A stretch of DNA of 64,000 bases from Odontocerum albicorne (GCA_949825065.1 OX463848.1:32765491-32829490), one strand, 5' to 3'; positions 45,047 to 55,204 are shown, counted from the stretch's first letter. Numbers and translations: made by a program. The notes: generated from the sequence alone by a model not told the origin.

Positions 45047-45439
45047 AGCGGTGGTTGGTCCCGAGGTGCGGTGGTGCACTGAGCACCAACGCACCTCGAG
45101 ACGCTGAATGAATATGAAATATCGCTATCTCACGGTTTACTGTATGTCTCTGTCGGCCCTTTATGAATTTGCGTTTCCGTCTGGTGCGTATTGGAGATCG
45201 TTCCGGTAGTATTTGCAAACTTGGCCGGTCAATTTGAAAGAAATATTTTTTTAAATTTTACTTTTATTTTTTTTTCAATTTTCACTTAAATAAAAATACT
45301 TGTACTATTTGTCAGTATTCTTTTGCATATTTAATCCATGCAAATATTTAACATTTTTGGAAGTCATGTTGCGAATATATAATTTAATTATTGCGAATTA
45401 TTTCTCCGGTTCAGCGCACCTTCAGACCAGCCGCCGCTA
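45047..45439. mobile_element. hAT MITE with perfect 8-bp target duplication
   Basis: The left end CAGCGGTGGTTGGTCCCGAG GTGCG and the right end (reversed) TAGCGGCGGCTGGTCTGAAG GTGCG are inverted repeats. TGTACAAT flanks both sides exactly (45039-45046 and 45440-45447), the size hAT transposases make. A 16-bp hairpin, CGAGGTGCG..TGGTGC / GCACCA..CGCACCTCG (45062-45098), lies just inside the left end. The interior has no transposase, so it is non-autonomous. The open frame at 45300-45494 crosses the right end and is not a gene. Confidence 0.92.
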
Positions 45440-45639
45440 TGTACAATATATAATTTGGCGGGTATATTGCCAAAGAGAAATTTATTGTAACTAATAGTCT
45501 CCTAGTGTTGGGTGAAGAATTAACATAAGGACTTAATAAAAATAAAATAAATTGAATTATGAAATTGAAAAGAAAGAGGAATTATTTAACGATAAAAATA
45601 CAACAAAATATATTAATTTTAATGTCTATCCAAGAATCT

Positions 45640-45780
45640 AATTTGACCAAGAAATATTTGCTTGCAAGTCTTTCACAGCTCATTCTTTCAATGTGGCCAA
45701 ACCATTTTCAGTTCATTTCTCAATTCATCATATATTATGACACTAGATATTCTTCCAAATTCTATTCTACTTTTATCACA
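45640..45780 (-). mobile_element. Possible LINE-A fragment
   Basis: CTTTCAATGTGGCCAAACCA TTTTCAGTTC resembles the complement of the LINE-A W-F-G-H-I/V block (TCTACATGCCCAAACCATCT at 62315). The match is short. Confidence 0.35.
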
Positions 45781-45980
45781 ATTTTATAATACAATAACTT
45801 CGTTTCCATAAACCAAGTCTTGCACTATCCCATTAATCGTTTTCGAAGACATCAGGACAGATTAATTTGCAAAAATATTATTATGATGACCGCATTTACT
45901 AAAATATAAATAATATAGAAATAATAAAGATGGTATGAGATGTTTGTGAAGATTTAGAATAAAAGTGTTATGAACAAATT

Positions 45981-46458
45981 AAGGAGGTATTGTACTCTAG
46001 AAATTAAAAAAAAAAATTTTTCGTTTACATATTTTTAAAGTTTTGACTTTTAGAAATATGTTATCAAAAGCAAATTTTAAAATTCTCAATAATTACGAAG
46101 GTATAGCTATAAACGAGGCAGCAATTGCGCCGCACTGGTATGACTCGGACAATAATCTCAAAACTTTAAACGCGTTTTTCTCGAAAGATAAACAAATTGA
46201 AAATTTTTTCACAGCCGCCATTTTAGGTTTTTTGTTTGGTACCAACTATAACGACATTAATTTTAATTAAGAAACTTTGTGTAATTTTTATTTTAAATTT
46301 ACAAAAAGGCTTTAACTATGTCGACCAGCTCATCCCGTATTTTACAACAAAATATAACACCTGATATCTTGAATTTTTAAAAAAATCAATTTTTTTTTTT
46401 TACATTTTGTACATACAAAGCTCCCGAAATTCACGCCTCTAGAGTAGAATCCCCCTAA
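45981..46458. mobile_element. MITE-like element with TACTCTAGA ends
   Basis: The left end AAGGAGGTATTGTACTCTAG A (45981-46001) and the right end reversed AGGGGGATTCTACTCTAGA (to about 46456) are inverted repeats. Poly-A/T tracts sit just inside both ends. The interior holds a 75-codon frame (46043-46270) including N-E-A-A-I-A-P-H-W-Y-D-S-D-N-N-L, which I do not recognise. It could be chance or captured sequence. The superfamily is not assigned. Confidence 0.6.
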
Positions 46459-46790
46459 ATCTCATTCTGAAATAGGTATAAGTAAAAAGCTTTTATAATA
46501 GCCGAGCAAGCGTAATGAAGTATATGGAAATGGAAAACGAGATGATTGAAACAAGATACAATGAAGTAAAACTTTTCTCTCTGTCTATCCTTATAAGACT
46601 TAATGTGATTGTGATGATGATTAAATAATATGAAATCAAAACTTTTCTAAACATCATACAATACATTTTTTTTTTTTATATTTGTATAAGAAAATACGTC
46701 TTAAAAACAATTTAATATTCTTGTATAGAAAACTCTTCCTTAACACGTCATTTCTAAACACCAAATTTATTTTTGTTGTCTTTCATTTAG

Positions 46791-46968
46791 AAAGTTGCCG
46801 CTATAAGCGGTGCCGTTTGTTAGAGTTTTATGCGCTCTGCCCCACCTTATCGCTGAAACGTATTGCTGAAAACTTCTACAAGACTTTAAGTGAAGAATAC
46901 AGAGGATGTATTACGAAAGAGGAAACTCTTTTCCATTCGAAACCTCAGCCAAAAGTGCCAATTTCAAC
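46791..46968 (+). CDS. Candidate host exon, unrecognised protein
   Basis: A 58-codon stretch begins after a good acceptor (pyrimidine tract TTTTTGTTGTCTTTCATTTAG ending at 46790). It reads S-C-R-Y-K-R-C-R-L-L-E-F-Y-A-L-C-P-T-L-S, then L-K-R-I-A-E-N-F-Y-K-T-L-S-E-E-Y-R-G, then F-H-S-K-P-Q-P-K-V-P-I-S. It either meets a donor-like GTAAAA at 46969 or ends at an in-frame TAA (46970-46972) as a last exon. Base composition is richer in G and C than both flanks and amino-acid use is protein-like. I recognise no family, and no neighbouring exon was found, so the call rests on composition and splice-like signals. Confidence 0.4.
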
Positions 46969-47039
46969 GTAAAATATTTTTTTTATTCCTGAAACGACAT
47001 TTAAATTAAATTATTGTATATTAATTTATCCATTCACAT

Positions 47040-47335
47040 TATAACCCTTCAACATATCCGAATTGGTTGTTTAGACATATTGAAAAGCGTGACCTAGAAA
47101 CAACATTATCGTCAATCCTATTAATCGAGTCTTTCTCTTTAGAACCACTTCAACATGCACGGCACTCGCGGTTCACGTTTGGAACATAACCCCGCATGTG
47201 AACTCGAGCACAAGAATAACGTATGCTAATATTTTTACCAAACAAGCACATGTTTCCAGTCGTATAGGTAATCAAACCCGAAACCCTCTAGTGTGTGGTA
47301 AGCTTCTTACCAATAAGGCCATGAAAGTCGTATAT
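47040..47335 (-). mobile_element. SINE-A copy
   Basis: On the minus strand: head TGGCCTTATTGGTAAGAAGC with B box TCGGGTTTGATTACC, body GTTTGGTAAAAATATTAGCA, then GTGCATGTTGAAGTGGTTCT, then GACGATAATGTTGTTTCTAG, and the end CAATATGTCTAAACAACCAA TTCGGATATGTTGAAGG. All parts are in SINE-A order. Confidence 0.75.
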
Positions 47336-47359
47336 TATTTAAATAATGTACAATTATAT

Positions 47360-47570
47360 TGTTATTTATTTTATCAAACACTGTTTATTACACTTCATGT
47401 AACGGTATAACCCTACCGGTTTCAAGGTTTTCACTTCATCATCAGAAGAGCACAAACAAGACTTATTTGTGCTCCCCAAACATAAAGTGGAATAAACAGG
47501 GTTTAATAAAACAGATTACAATGTATTTAAACCTCCGCAATGTTAATGTCTTAGCAAAAAAAATATAATG
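47360..47570. mobile_element. Foldback MITE, copy D
   Basis: Left arm ATCAAACACTGTTTATTACA, CTTCATGTAACGGTATAACC, CTACCGGTTTCAAGGTTTTC, and the loop side TCATCATCAGAAGAGCACAA. Right arm CATAAAGTGGAATAAACAGG, GTTTAATAAAACAGATTACA and ATTTAAACCTCCGCAATGTT. The right outer arm is the reverse complement of the left outer arm of copy C (24410-24440), which links the copies as one family with long inverted repeats. Confidence 0.8.
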
Positions 47571-47574
47571 TATA

Positions 47575-48555
47575 ATTAATTAAATAATACAATATATAAA
47601 ACTCTCTTAAAATATTGAAACATAGTATGGTATATTTTGAAACAAAATTTATTAAAAAATATGAAATTATAAACGTGAAATTGGTTACGTATTTATTTTC
47701 CATTTCTTTTTACTTAGATAATTTAGTGGAAACGTTTATTTTATGTAATTTACTCTTTTTGCAATTGTCTATTCCGCCAACTATTCGATAAAATAAAAAT
47801 AACCGAAAAAATCCGTAATCTTTTAGCAAGTTCTGACTTTCGACATGAGATGCGAAGGGAACACGTAGAACAGAAGTCTGTCTGTGAAGTTCGGGAAGAG
47901 GGAAAATCTGGCATTCATAAGAAATCGGATTTATTATATTTTCTTTATAGTATAAGTTATTAAATACTCATTGATTTATTACATATTAGTAAAAAAATAA
48001 TACATTTAAATTATCGACACAATCAAAGTAAATTTAATACAATCTCATATTTATTTTATAAAGTATACATATTGTATATACAGATTGGGTAATCAATATG
48101 GACCAAGTATGGATTTTATATGACTTGGCCTACTTACAGAAGTCGAGTGAAGAAGTTTTTCTTGCCGGGATGAATTGGTTGAATTGTGTGGATTTGATAT
48201 GTTGTTTTGTTTGACTTGTATTATACTGCTTTCGATTCAATGTTGGATTCTTTATGTTGTAGTTTTTTTATCTTTCTGATGAAATAAATAAACAAATAGT
48301 TTAAACCTATTAACATTCAAAAGGGACAGTTCATGGTACAAAAAAACTGTTGGCAAGTTAATTCTACTTTTTAATATTTCTTTACCTCGAATAATAATGT
48401 CAGAGACATAAAACCATATATTTTTTTAAATAATTGAATAAGACGTTGCTCTTGTCAGCAATTTAAAGTTGTAAGATGGAACCTTTAAACCCCTTCTTAT
48501 GTTTAAAAGGTAGCATCCCAACGTACCTAAAAAAAACCTTGTAGAATAATGTCAC
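47575..48555. other. No feature recognised
   Basis: AT-rich sequence with no supported gene or family match. Confidence 0.55.
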
Positions 48556-48559
48556 GGGT

Positions 48560-48920
48560 GCAAACCGCACTCATTTTAGAAGGGATGTTTCAGATTTGTC
48601 TATTGAGTTTCCCCACTTTTTGGAGAATAATGAATTCCCCGAAGGTTCCACACCAATACTTTGCATTCCTACTTGCTACATACGAGTGCATTATAGAGAA
48701 ATCTGAGAACTAATTTAAAAGATTCATATCACGAATCCCAATACTCTATAAGCAGAGTCATACAGTTCTTCCACGTACGAACCAAATGAGAGTCTACTAT
48801 TAAAATGAATACCCAAGCATTTGATGCGTTCTACTCTCTGAATCATTAGACTGTTCAAAGCGTGTCCATAGCATTTGAAAAAAACTTAAAGATTTTAAAC
48901 ACTCTTCAATTTGTATTTTA
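48560..48920 (-). pseudogene. LINE reverse transcriptase C-terminal fragment (LINE-D)
   Basis: The minus strand reads I-Q-R-V-E-R-I-K-C-L-G-I-H-F-N-S-R-L-S-F, then G-S-Y-V-E-E-L-Y-D-S-A-Y-R-V-L-G-F, then after a stop E-S-F-K-L-V-L-R-F-L-Y-N-A-L-V-C-S-K. The pattern K-x-L-G-I-x-x-D/N-S-x-L-S-F, then A-x-x-x-L-G-F, then L-x-x-L-Y-N-A-L-V-x-S is the block downstream of the catalytic palm in Jockey/I-type LINEs. At least two stops are present and the catalytic motif lies outside the fragment, so it is dead. Confidence 0.75.
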
Positions 48921-49139
48921 CTTATATTTACTCTATACACACTGAAGCTAATAAAGGAAACATTCAACGACATTTCGAATTGTCATAACGCAAATCATTT
49001 ATCATCGTCATTTATTTGGAACAACGTATCTGTTGTGAATATTTAAAATTTACATCAAAAACTGTATTAATCACAGAAAAAACCTCACACATGGAAAGTC
49101 ACAATCCGAATTGTATATTTTTTTATATAATACTCTTCA

Positions 49140-49470
49140 ACACATCTTATTTGGTGATTCGAACATAAAGAAAAGCGTAAGCGAGAGACAAATTGCCTTC
49201 GGTCCCATTCACTGACCTTTTGAGCTTAGAACTACTTGAGGAGGCACAGAGCTCGTGGGTCATCATTGAAATACTACCCAGTACGTAAAGAGGTAACAAC
49301 ACTCGCATACGTCTAGTGGTTGTGAGTATTGTTACCAGACTAACACTTTTATCCAATTGGGACCATTTGTTACTGGTTATATTGGGAATTGAAGCCGTGG
49401 AGACAAGGTCAAGCGAGTTCTCGGATGAAGGTCAAGCGATTTATCAACTAGGATGAGACGGTCAGTTTCC
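49140..49470 (-). mobile_element. SINE-A copy, near full length
   Basis: On the minus strand: head CATCCTAGTTGATAAATCGC, body CAGTAACAAATGGTCCCAAT, AGTCTGGTAACAATACTCAC, CACTAGACGTATGCGAGTGT, CCTCCTCAAGTAGTTCTAAG, GACCGAAGGCAATTTGTCTC, and the end CACCAAATAAGATGTGTTGA. The minus frame of 69 codons lies wholly in the SINE. Confidence 0.82.
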
Positions 49471-49574
49471 TTGCGTTTTATGAAACATTTTCAAGCAGTA
49501 CATATAAATTTATATATGCACTACTTGGTAATGGGTAACACTGTCACGGCGAGATCAAATAAATGAGGTAAATC

Positions 49575-50310
49575 GAAGGATTTTTTCAGACTTCATACCC
49601 TTAAAGTGTTGCAAAAACTCCTGCCTTCTAAAACCAACATTTTACTCGTGCAATATCTGCTCTTTCCGATTTTTGACTATGCGGACGTCTGATTTTTGGA
49701 TATTACGGAGGATCAGGGGATCAAATTACAGCATCTTTAAAATATTTGTCGATGATTTATTTTTAACCTGAGAAAGTACGATCATATAACTTCATACCAG
49801 AAGACGTTGAACGAGTTGAACGTGAGAAATAGATACAAAGTTTACATACTACCTATTTGTATAATAAAAACTCTTAACAGTCCTGGCACCCCCTTTTATC
49901 TCACTGAAAATTTTCAGTGTTTTACGATCATAGACTCACGCTACGTTCAAGCAGAGATTGGCCTTCCCAGTTCACTGCTCTTCTTTTTTAACATCGTCCT
50001 TAGCTGCCTATGCAGTGAGACTCTAGAATCAGTTATAAACCAATGTTATACTCGGTTCGTCATTGGCATGCTTTAAGAAGTGACTGAAAAAACTATTAAT
50101 ATCTAACGAGTAATATAACGTGTTTCATTCCCAATTTTTCTTTCTTCTCCACTGTCCCTTACTTTTCTTTTGATTGATGATATCTCACTTTAACTTTAAT
50201 CGTTCATAAATTTCTGAAAGATGAATAATCAATTGAATATTTTTTGCGACCTTGTAACATCCTTTATTTATTTTTGTCTGGTTGGCTGAAAGAGGCACAA
50301 TGCGTGAATA
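49575..50310 (+). pseudogene. LINE-C (CR1/Jockey group) C-terminal region, copy 1
   Basis: The plus strand reads L-K-V-L-Q-K-L-L-P-S-K-T-N-I-L-L-V-Q-Y-L, then F-P-I-F-D-Y-A-D-V, then K-L-Q-H-L with stops, then F-I-F-N-L-R-K-Y-D-H-I-T, then E-L-N-V-R-N-R-Y-K-V-Y-I-L. This block order after the reverse transcriptase palm is characteristic of CR1/Jockey-group LINEs. The end (about 49975-50085) corresponds to F-x-x-x-x-x-R-L-W-N-x-L but is decayed. A 3' UTR of about 180 bp follows and finishes with TTGTCTGGTTGGCTGAAAGA GG, the start of the SINE-B-type tail. Confidence 0.82.
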
Positions 50311-51580
50311 TTTGTTTTAAAACCGAGATGTCAATAATTAATAACAAATCTACTATGGAGACACCATCCCACACGTTGAAAATTTATATATTTTTTCTGA
50401 ACTTCTCAGAACACCGTCGTATTGATTTCTAGATTTTTTCATCAAAAAATATACAAAAAATCCATCCCCCTAATTTCAGTCCACAAACTATAGATTTAAA
50501 CATTTCAATCCTTTCACATGATATTTCGTTTCGTTTCGTATAAGTGTTTGGAAAAAGTTATTGTAACGCCATGAAATTATCAATGGATATCGTAAATGAT
50601 GGTGATGATTTACATGGAAAATGTGATACATTTCACTACATATTATTATTTTATTGAATGACTTGTATTACCGAGCATAGACAAAAAGTATGCCTTATCC
50701 TCTAAATTCTTGCATCATTGTAGAAAAGTAAGTCTAGACTCAGTTTTGAACTGGAATTATTTGCGTGATAAAATATAATTTGTACCACGAGCAGTGAAAT
50801 ACTGTGAATGGTGAAATTCCACATTTGAACCCAATAAGCCCATACCTCGCTATTGGAAACTTATAAATAGTTGACAAACATGACATTTTCCAAAACGAAT
50901 TGATTGCTTTTTTTCATATTATGTATTACTCGCTTTTGTGTTGTTTACGAGTTTATTTTCAAATAAGTTAATATTATTCGATAAAACGCTTCGTCTATTT
51001 ATGTGAAATGAATTTTAGTAACTCAAACTATTTGAAAAAAATGTACTTGGAACTTTATCATGATAAATACATATCTTTGTTTTATAAATGGGGATGATAG
51101 GATCTCTCGTGATCTTAGTATATTATCAGCTATCATGTGGATGGTCGGTGGTTCATTTGACGTACATTTATCAAAATTTATAGAAAATTCTTATACCCCC
51201 CTTTAGATTTTTTATGTATTCCGTTAGCAATTTGTATCTATGGAATACATCAAAATTTGTTTCAGAAGTCATGAAATTATAGATTGCTGAATCTCGCAAA
51301 CAGAATAACCTAATGTTTCTTGTGTATGAGCGACACGCAATTTAACGAAGATTGTAAACAAAATAAATTCATTATCTTTCCTTCCAAGATTTAATAATAA
51401 CAATAATAAAAGGACAACTCATATACCGCCATTAAAAGAGCAGAATCTAATCAAGGACGCCGTAATTAAGGATTCGAATCCCCAGTATTATTGACACACA
51501 AAAAAATATAACGAATTTAGTATATGGATAGGAAGATGGTAATGGCGGTCATAAGGTAAGACACAATGTATGTAAAATAG
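50311..51580. other. No gene recognised
   Basis: AT-rich. A possible SINE head with B-box-like GGATTCGAATCC lies at 51471-51482. The frame at 51583-51774 (M-S-D-L-F-Y-K-P-E-P..) just beyond has no recognised domain. Confidence 0.45.
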
Positions 51581-51729
51581 AAATGTCAGATTTATTTTAT
51601 AAACCGGAGCCAATCCAGAATTTTGAGAGACGTTTTCGTACTAAACACCCCAAAATCTATAAAGTAAACGAACTTTCGTTAAAAAAAGTTGAATTATATA
51701 AAGCAGTGTTATGTAGAGAATCTTTAAGT

Positions 51730-52440
51730 CTTTTTTTTACTTATAACCTTGTTAGAAGAAATTTGTTTTGGTAATAAATTCAACATTTATAAATTTTACG
51801 AGACAAAGTTAAAATATATCAATTATTTACAAATTTTGATAATTATATGTTATTAAACAAACCCCAATTCGCTAGATCTCTTGGTCAATGTTTAATTATG
51901 TCTATTTTGTGAATACTTCATTTCAATTACATTTATAGTGATTTACGCCAGTGGTTCCCAAAGTGTGTTGCTTACAAGAGTGGAATATTCCAATATTTTT
52001 ACTAAAATGAGACTAACATTGTGTGCTGTGCTGATGCGATGATAGGAAGTTTGAGTCTAAGAAATGAGAAAATGGACTTTTTTTTAAATAACGTTGTTAC
52101 CTTTCACTCAACAATTGGTATGAAGCTGCGTAACTCTTGTTGGAAGAAATTGCCTCTTGGTAATAAATACATTTATAAACTTGACAAGACAGAGTAAAAT
52201 ACGAGTATATCAATGATTTACATATCTTGATCATATAACCAATCACAAGTCACATGATCTTTTGGTCAATATTTGATCACATCTATTTTGTGAATACTTC
52301 GTTGCAAAAACATTTAATAGTTCACATCATTGGTTCCCAAAGTGTGTAGCCTTTCATTAAAATGAGACATTGGGTTTTGAATCGAACTATCAATGTGCTG
52401 ATGCGGTGGTAGGATGTTTGATTCAAAGATTTAAGAGCAT
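51730..52440. repeat. Tandem duplication of about 390 bp spanning a hAT boundary
   Basis: The segment from CTTGTTAGAAGAAATTTG through TGGTCAATGTTTAATTATG, CTATTTTGTGAATACTTC and GTTCCCAAAGTGTG to TGCTGATGCGATGATAGGAA (51740-52050) recurs at 52135-52430 with many substitutions. The duplicated unit contains both the left flank and the left terminus of the hAT element, so duplication followed insertion. Confidence 0.85.
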
Positions 52441-53278
52441 GTGCGGTGAACAACAGGTTCACTTATCCCACTAATAACGATATATTTATTCAATGATGCA
52501 TGAATGATTGTTCAAAATATATAATAATGCGCTGAACTGGTGGAACGTGAGAAATAGACGCCAAATTCCCATACTATGTTATATATTTTGTATTACATCC
52601 TTAACTGCCCCCCCCCCCCTTATCTCGACGAAAAATTTTCTGCGGTTTTTCGATCATGGACCTGCGTGGCGCTCAGACAATGATTGTTTATTGGCTTTCC
52701 CAGTTCACCGCTCTTCTTTTTTACGTTTTCCATGCAATGAGACTTTGGAACCAGTTGCAAATCAATGTTAAACTCGCTCCGTCCTTGGCATGTTTTAAGA
52801 AGCGACTGAAAAAAAACCCTTATTTTCTATTAAGTGTTTCATTCCTGATTTTTCTTTCCTCTCCACCATTCTTTCATTTTCCTTTTAACATATTGATGAT
52901 ATATCACTTTTACTGAAATATGTGGGTGTTCATAAATTTGATAAATATGAATGATCCTTGGAATATTTTTGCGACAATGTAACTTGCTTTTTTTTTGTTT
53001 TTTGGAAGGCATTATTGCCTGGCAATAAACCCGCCAGATTATACTCGTATTTACAATGAAGGGTTCAATAAATGAATAAATAATTTAATACTTGGATGTT
53101 TTTTTTTGTAAGTTTTGAACACGTTTATCGTTCATTTTTAAGCCTAACTAGCTTCTAACGAAAAATCCTGATGCACTAAAAATAGGTTTTATCACAACAT
53201 ATTAAATCTTGTAATTTCATAAGGTCTTTAATTTGGTGGCTAAATTTAAAAAAAAAGAATACTGTTTGGGAAACACTG
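51949..53278. mobile_element. hAT element remnant with 8-bp target duplication
   Basis: The left end CAGTGGTTCCCAAAGTGTG (51949) and the right end reversed CAGTGTTTCCCAAACAG (ends 53278) are hAT-type inverted repeats. ATTTACGC (51941-51948) and ATTTACTC (53279-53286) match at 7 of 8 positions as the target duplication. The interior carries a tandem duplication of the left end and an inserted LINE-C tail (52510-53050). No transposase is seen. Confidence 0.75.
52510..53050 (+). pseudogene. LINE-C C-terminal region and 3' UTR, copy 2
   Basis: It starts near L-N-W-W-N-V-R-N-R-R-Q-I-P-I-L. After a C-run (12 C, 52608-52619) it reads P-L-I-S-T-K-N-F-L-R-F-F-D-H-G-P-A-W, then in another frame A-M-R-L-W-N-Q-L-Q-I-N-V-K-L-A-P-S-L then A-C-F-K-K-R-L-K. 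The R-L-W-N-x-L-P, S-x-x-x-F-K-x-x-L-K ending is the conserved terminus of CR1/Jockey-group ORF2. The 3' UTR aligns with copy 1 (TTCATTCCTGATTTTTCTTT). It finishes TTTGGAAGGCATTATTGCCT GGCAATAAACCCGCCAGATT A, the complete SINE-B-type tail. Confidence 0.85.
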
Positions 53279-53564
53279 ATTTACTCGATTGGAGACAATA
53301 AAGTATTGTATTCAAGTCTAGACGCCTTCAATAAAGGCTCTATTCAAGAACGACTTATCGATAATTTCATTTCAAAGAACTATGTGTATCATTATATAAA
53401 TTTGATTGCAAGTATTGTCAAAAGCTCAAGTTGTTCTTTGGAAAACGTTTTATCTTGTGACCCTGGTGAATTTAAATTGAGTGTACTAGTTTTTTTAAAT
53501 ATAAAAGCGATTTTATATCTCATTTATCCGTATCCATATATACGAGTACACACGCATTACGTCT

Positions 53565-53710
53565 AACCCGGGAGTAGCTGATTCGGTTACCATTGATTCT
53601 ATTTTTTTTAAGTTCCAGTTGCTTTTTATTAAAAGCCTCTTTAAATTTTTTGTGATCGGATAGAAGAGGTTACCACATGACTAAAAATTGCCAGGTTGTA
53701 CTATTTATTA
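53565..53710 (+). mobile_element. SINE-B copy, shortened
   Basis: Decayed head (TAACCCGGGAGTAGCTGATT CGGTTACC), body TAAGTTCCAGTTGC..AAAAGCC, tail GATAGAAGAGGTTACCACAT GACTAAAAATTGCCAGGTTG TACTA. The 75-bp minisatellite begins about 30 bp beyond its 3' end. Confidence 0.65.
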
Positions 53711-53747
53711 TGAAAATATAATAAACAACATAATATTTCTATTTTTT

Positions 53748-54420
53748 CTATGATAAATAAAATAAAATTTGATAATCCAACTTATTCATGTGCTACTCCT
53801 TTCGAATGACACAGGTATTGTTTTATGATAAATAAAATAAAAGCTGATAATCCAACTTATTTATGTGCTACTCCTTTCGAATGACACAGGTTTTTTTTAT
53901 GATCAATAAAATAAAAGCTGATAATCCAACTTATTCATGTGCTTTTCCTTTCGAATGACACAAGTATTTTTTTATGATAAATAAAATAAAAGCTGATAAT
54001 CCAACTTATTCATGTGCTACTCCTTTCGAATGACACAGGTATTTTTTTATGATCAATAAAATAAAAGCTGATAATCCAACTTATTCATGTGCTATGCTTT
54101 TCGAATGACACGGGTATTTTTTTATGATAAATAAAATAAAAGCTGATAATCCAGCTTATTCATGCGCTACCCCTTTCGAATGACACAGGTATTTTATTAT
54201 GATAAATACAATTAAAGCTGATAATCCAACTTATTCATGTGCTACTCCTTTCGAATGACACAGGTATTTTTTTATGATAAATAAAATGAAAGCTGATAAT
54301 CCAACTTATTCATGTGCTACTCCTTTCGATTGACACAGGTATTTTTTTATGATCAATAAAATAAAAGCTGATAATCCAACTTATTCATGTGCTATTCTTT
54401 TCGAATGACACCGGTATTTT
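53748..54420. repeat. Minisatellite, 75 bp x 9
   Basis: Units of ATGATAAATAAAATAAAAGC, TGATAATCCAACTTATTCAT, GTGCTACTCCTTTCGAATGA and CACAGGTATTTTTTT, with GATAA/GATCA variants alternating among units. The piece TTTCGAATGACACAGGTATT TTTT is SINE-C body sequence, and the array runs into a SINE-C tail at 54405-54490. Confidence 0.95.
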
Positions 54421-54490
54421 TTCCCCCTAGTAGTATTCAAGGGTATAATGATAACTACGAGTATAACTTCGGTCATATCTATTGTTAAAA
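54405..54490 (+). mobile_element. SINE-C 3' part
   Basis: TTTTCGAATGACACCGGTAT TTTTTCCCC, then AAGGGTATAATGATAACTAC and CTTCGGTCATATCT, aligns with 7820-7895 and with the minus-strand copy at 8690-8895. It contains a CGAGTA insertion at 54456. Confidence 0.7.
54456..54463. other. Putative TA-CGAG-TA excision footprint in SINE-C
   Basis: Here: ATAATGATAACTACGAGTAT AACTTCGG. In the minus-strand SINE-C at about 8775-8800: ATAATGATACATATCACTTC GG. The 6-bp difference is CGAGTA. Confidence 0.45.
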
Positions 54491-54504
54491 AAAAAACAAA
54501 AACA

Positions 54505-54660
54505 TACCGATGTGCTCCGATCGTCTCACTACAGTACATCTGGTCCAGCCTGAAGTGAAAACCAAACTGGACCTTTATTTTTAAATTGAGTACTAACGGA
54601 AATCCAGCTGTAACCTCCGGACTGTAAAACAATCATCTTTGCAACTAGGCCAGAGGCTGT
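54505..54660 (-). mobile_element. SINE-B head and body without tail
   Basis: On the minus strand: CTCTGGCCTAGTTGCAAAGA (A-box region), CAGTCCGGAGGTTACAGCTG (B-box region), then GGTCCAGTTTGGTTTTCACT TCAGGC. The tail is replaced by unrelated sequence. Confidence 0.7.
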
Positions 54661-54744
54661 CTCTCTTTTCTTGAAAGTTATTAATTTTCAATCAATATCA
54701 TTTGATGTTACAATAGTCAACGCAGGAAACAATCATCGCATTTA

Positions 54745-54927
54745 TTAATAAGTATGACTGCTCACCCGGAGAAGACCTAAAACAATTTTAGCTGCCTTAG
54801 TTGGGCCTACAACATTTCCTATTGGTGTATCGATGTGTAAAGAGCTATCGATATTAAAACCTAGAAAATTATTTGATATATTTAAGACAATCTTAGGAGT
54901 ATTACTTGTTAGGATAAGAGAAGGCAA
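54745..54927 (-). pseudogene. Possible LINE reverse transcriptase fragment
   Basis: Minus-strand frame of 60 codons with I-S-N-N-F-L-G-F-N-I-D-S-S-L-H-I, then K-A-A-K-I-V-L-G-L-L-R. The F-L-G-x-x-x-D-S-x-L, then x-K-x-x-x-x-L-x-x-L-R pattern resembles the post-palm block of Jockey/CR1/I LINEs. It is short and lacks catalytic residues. It may belong to LINE-C upstream sequence or another family. Confidence 0.4.
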
Positions 54928-55039
54928 TATATTTTTACTCCCTTGTGGCTACTGGACAGCAATTTCACACACCTGCTAAAGGCTGAAAAGGTAATGTTTT
55001 ATCTCAGCACTTAGTAACAATTGTCGCACATGTTAGACG

Positions 55040-55200
55040 TATACGAGTGTTGTGCTTATCCAGTGCGTAGTATTCTCAACAAGCACGATGGTGAACTGTC
55101 AGTAACTTGCCTGCTCCAGTGGTTCTTAAGCCAACGTCTCGATAGCTTGGGTCGAAGACAGTTTTGTCTCCCGACTCTTCAATATGTCCATATCATCATT
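55040..55200 (+). mobile_element. SINE-A 3' part
   Basis: CCTGCTCCAGTGGTTCTTAA, GAAGACAGTTTTGTCTCCCG and ACTCTTCAATATGTCCATAT follow the SINE-A order seen at 28400-28505. Confidence 0.65.
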
Positions 55201-55204
55201 TCGG

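Noticed and set aside
46043..46270. 75-codon frame as a host gene
   Set aside because: It lies wholly between the inverted ends of a MITE-like element and has no recognised domain. It is mentioned there instead.
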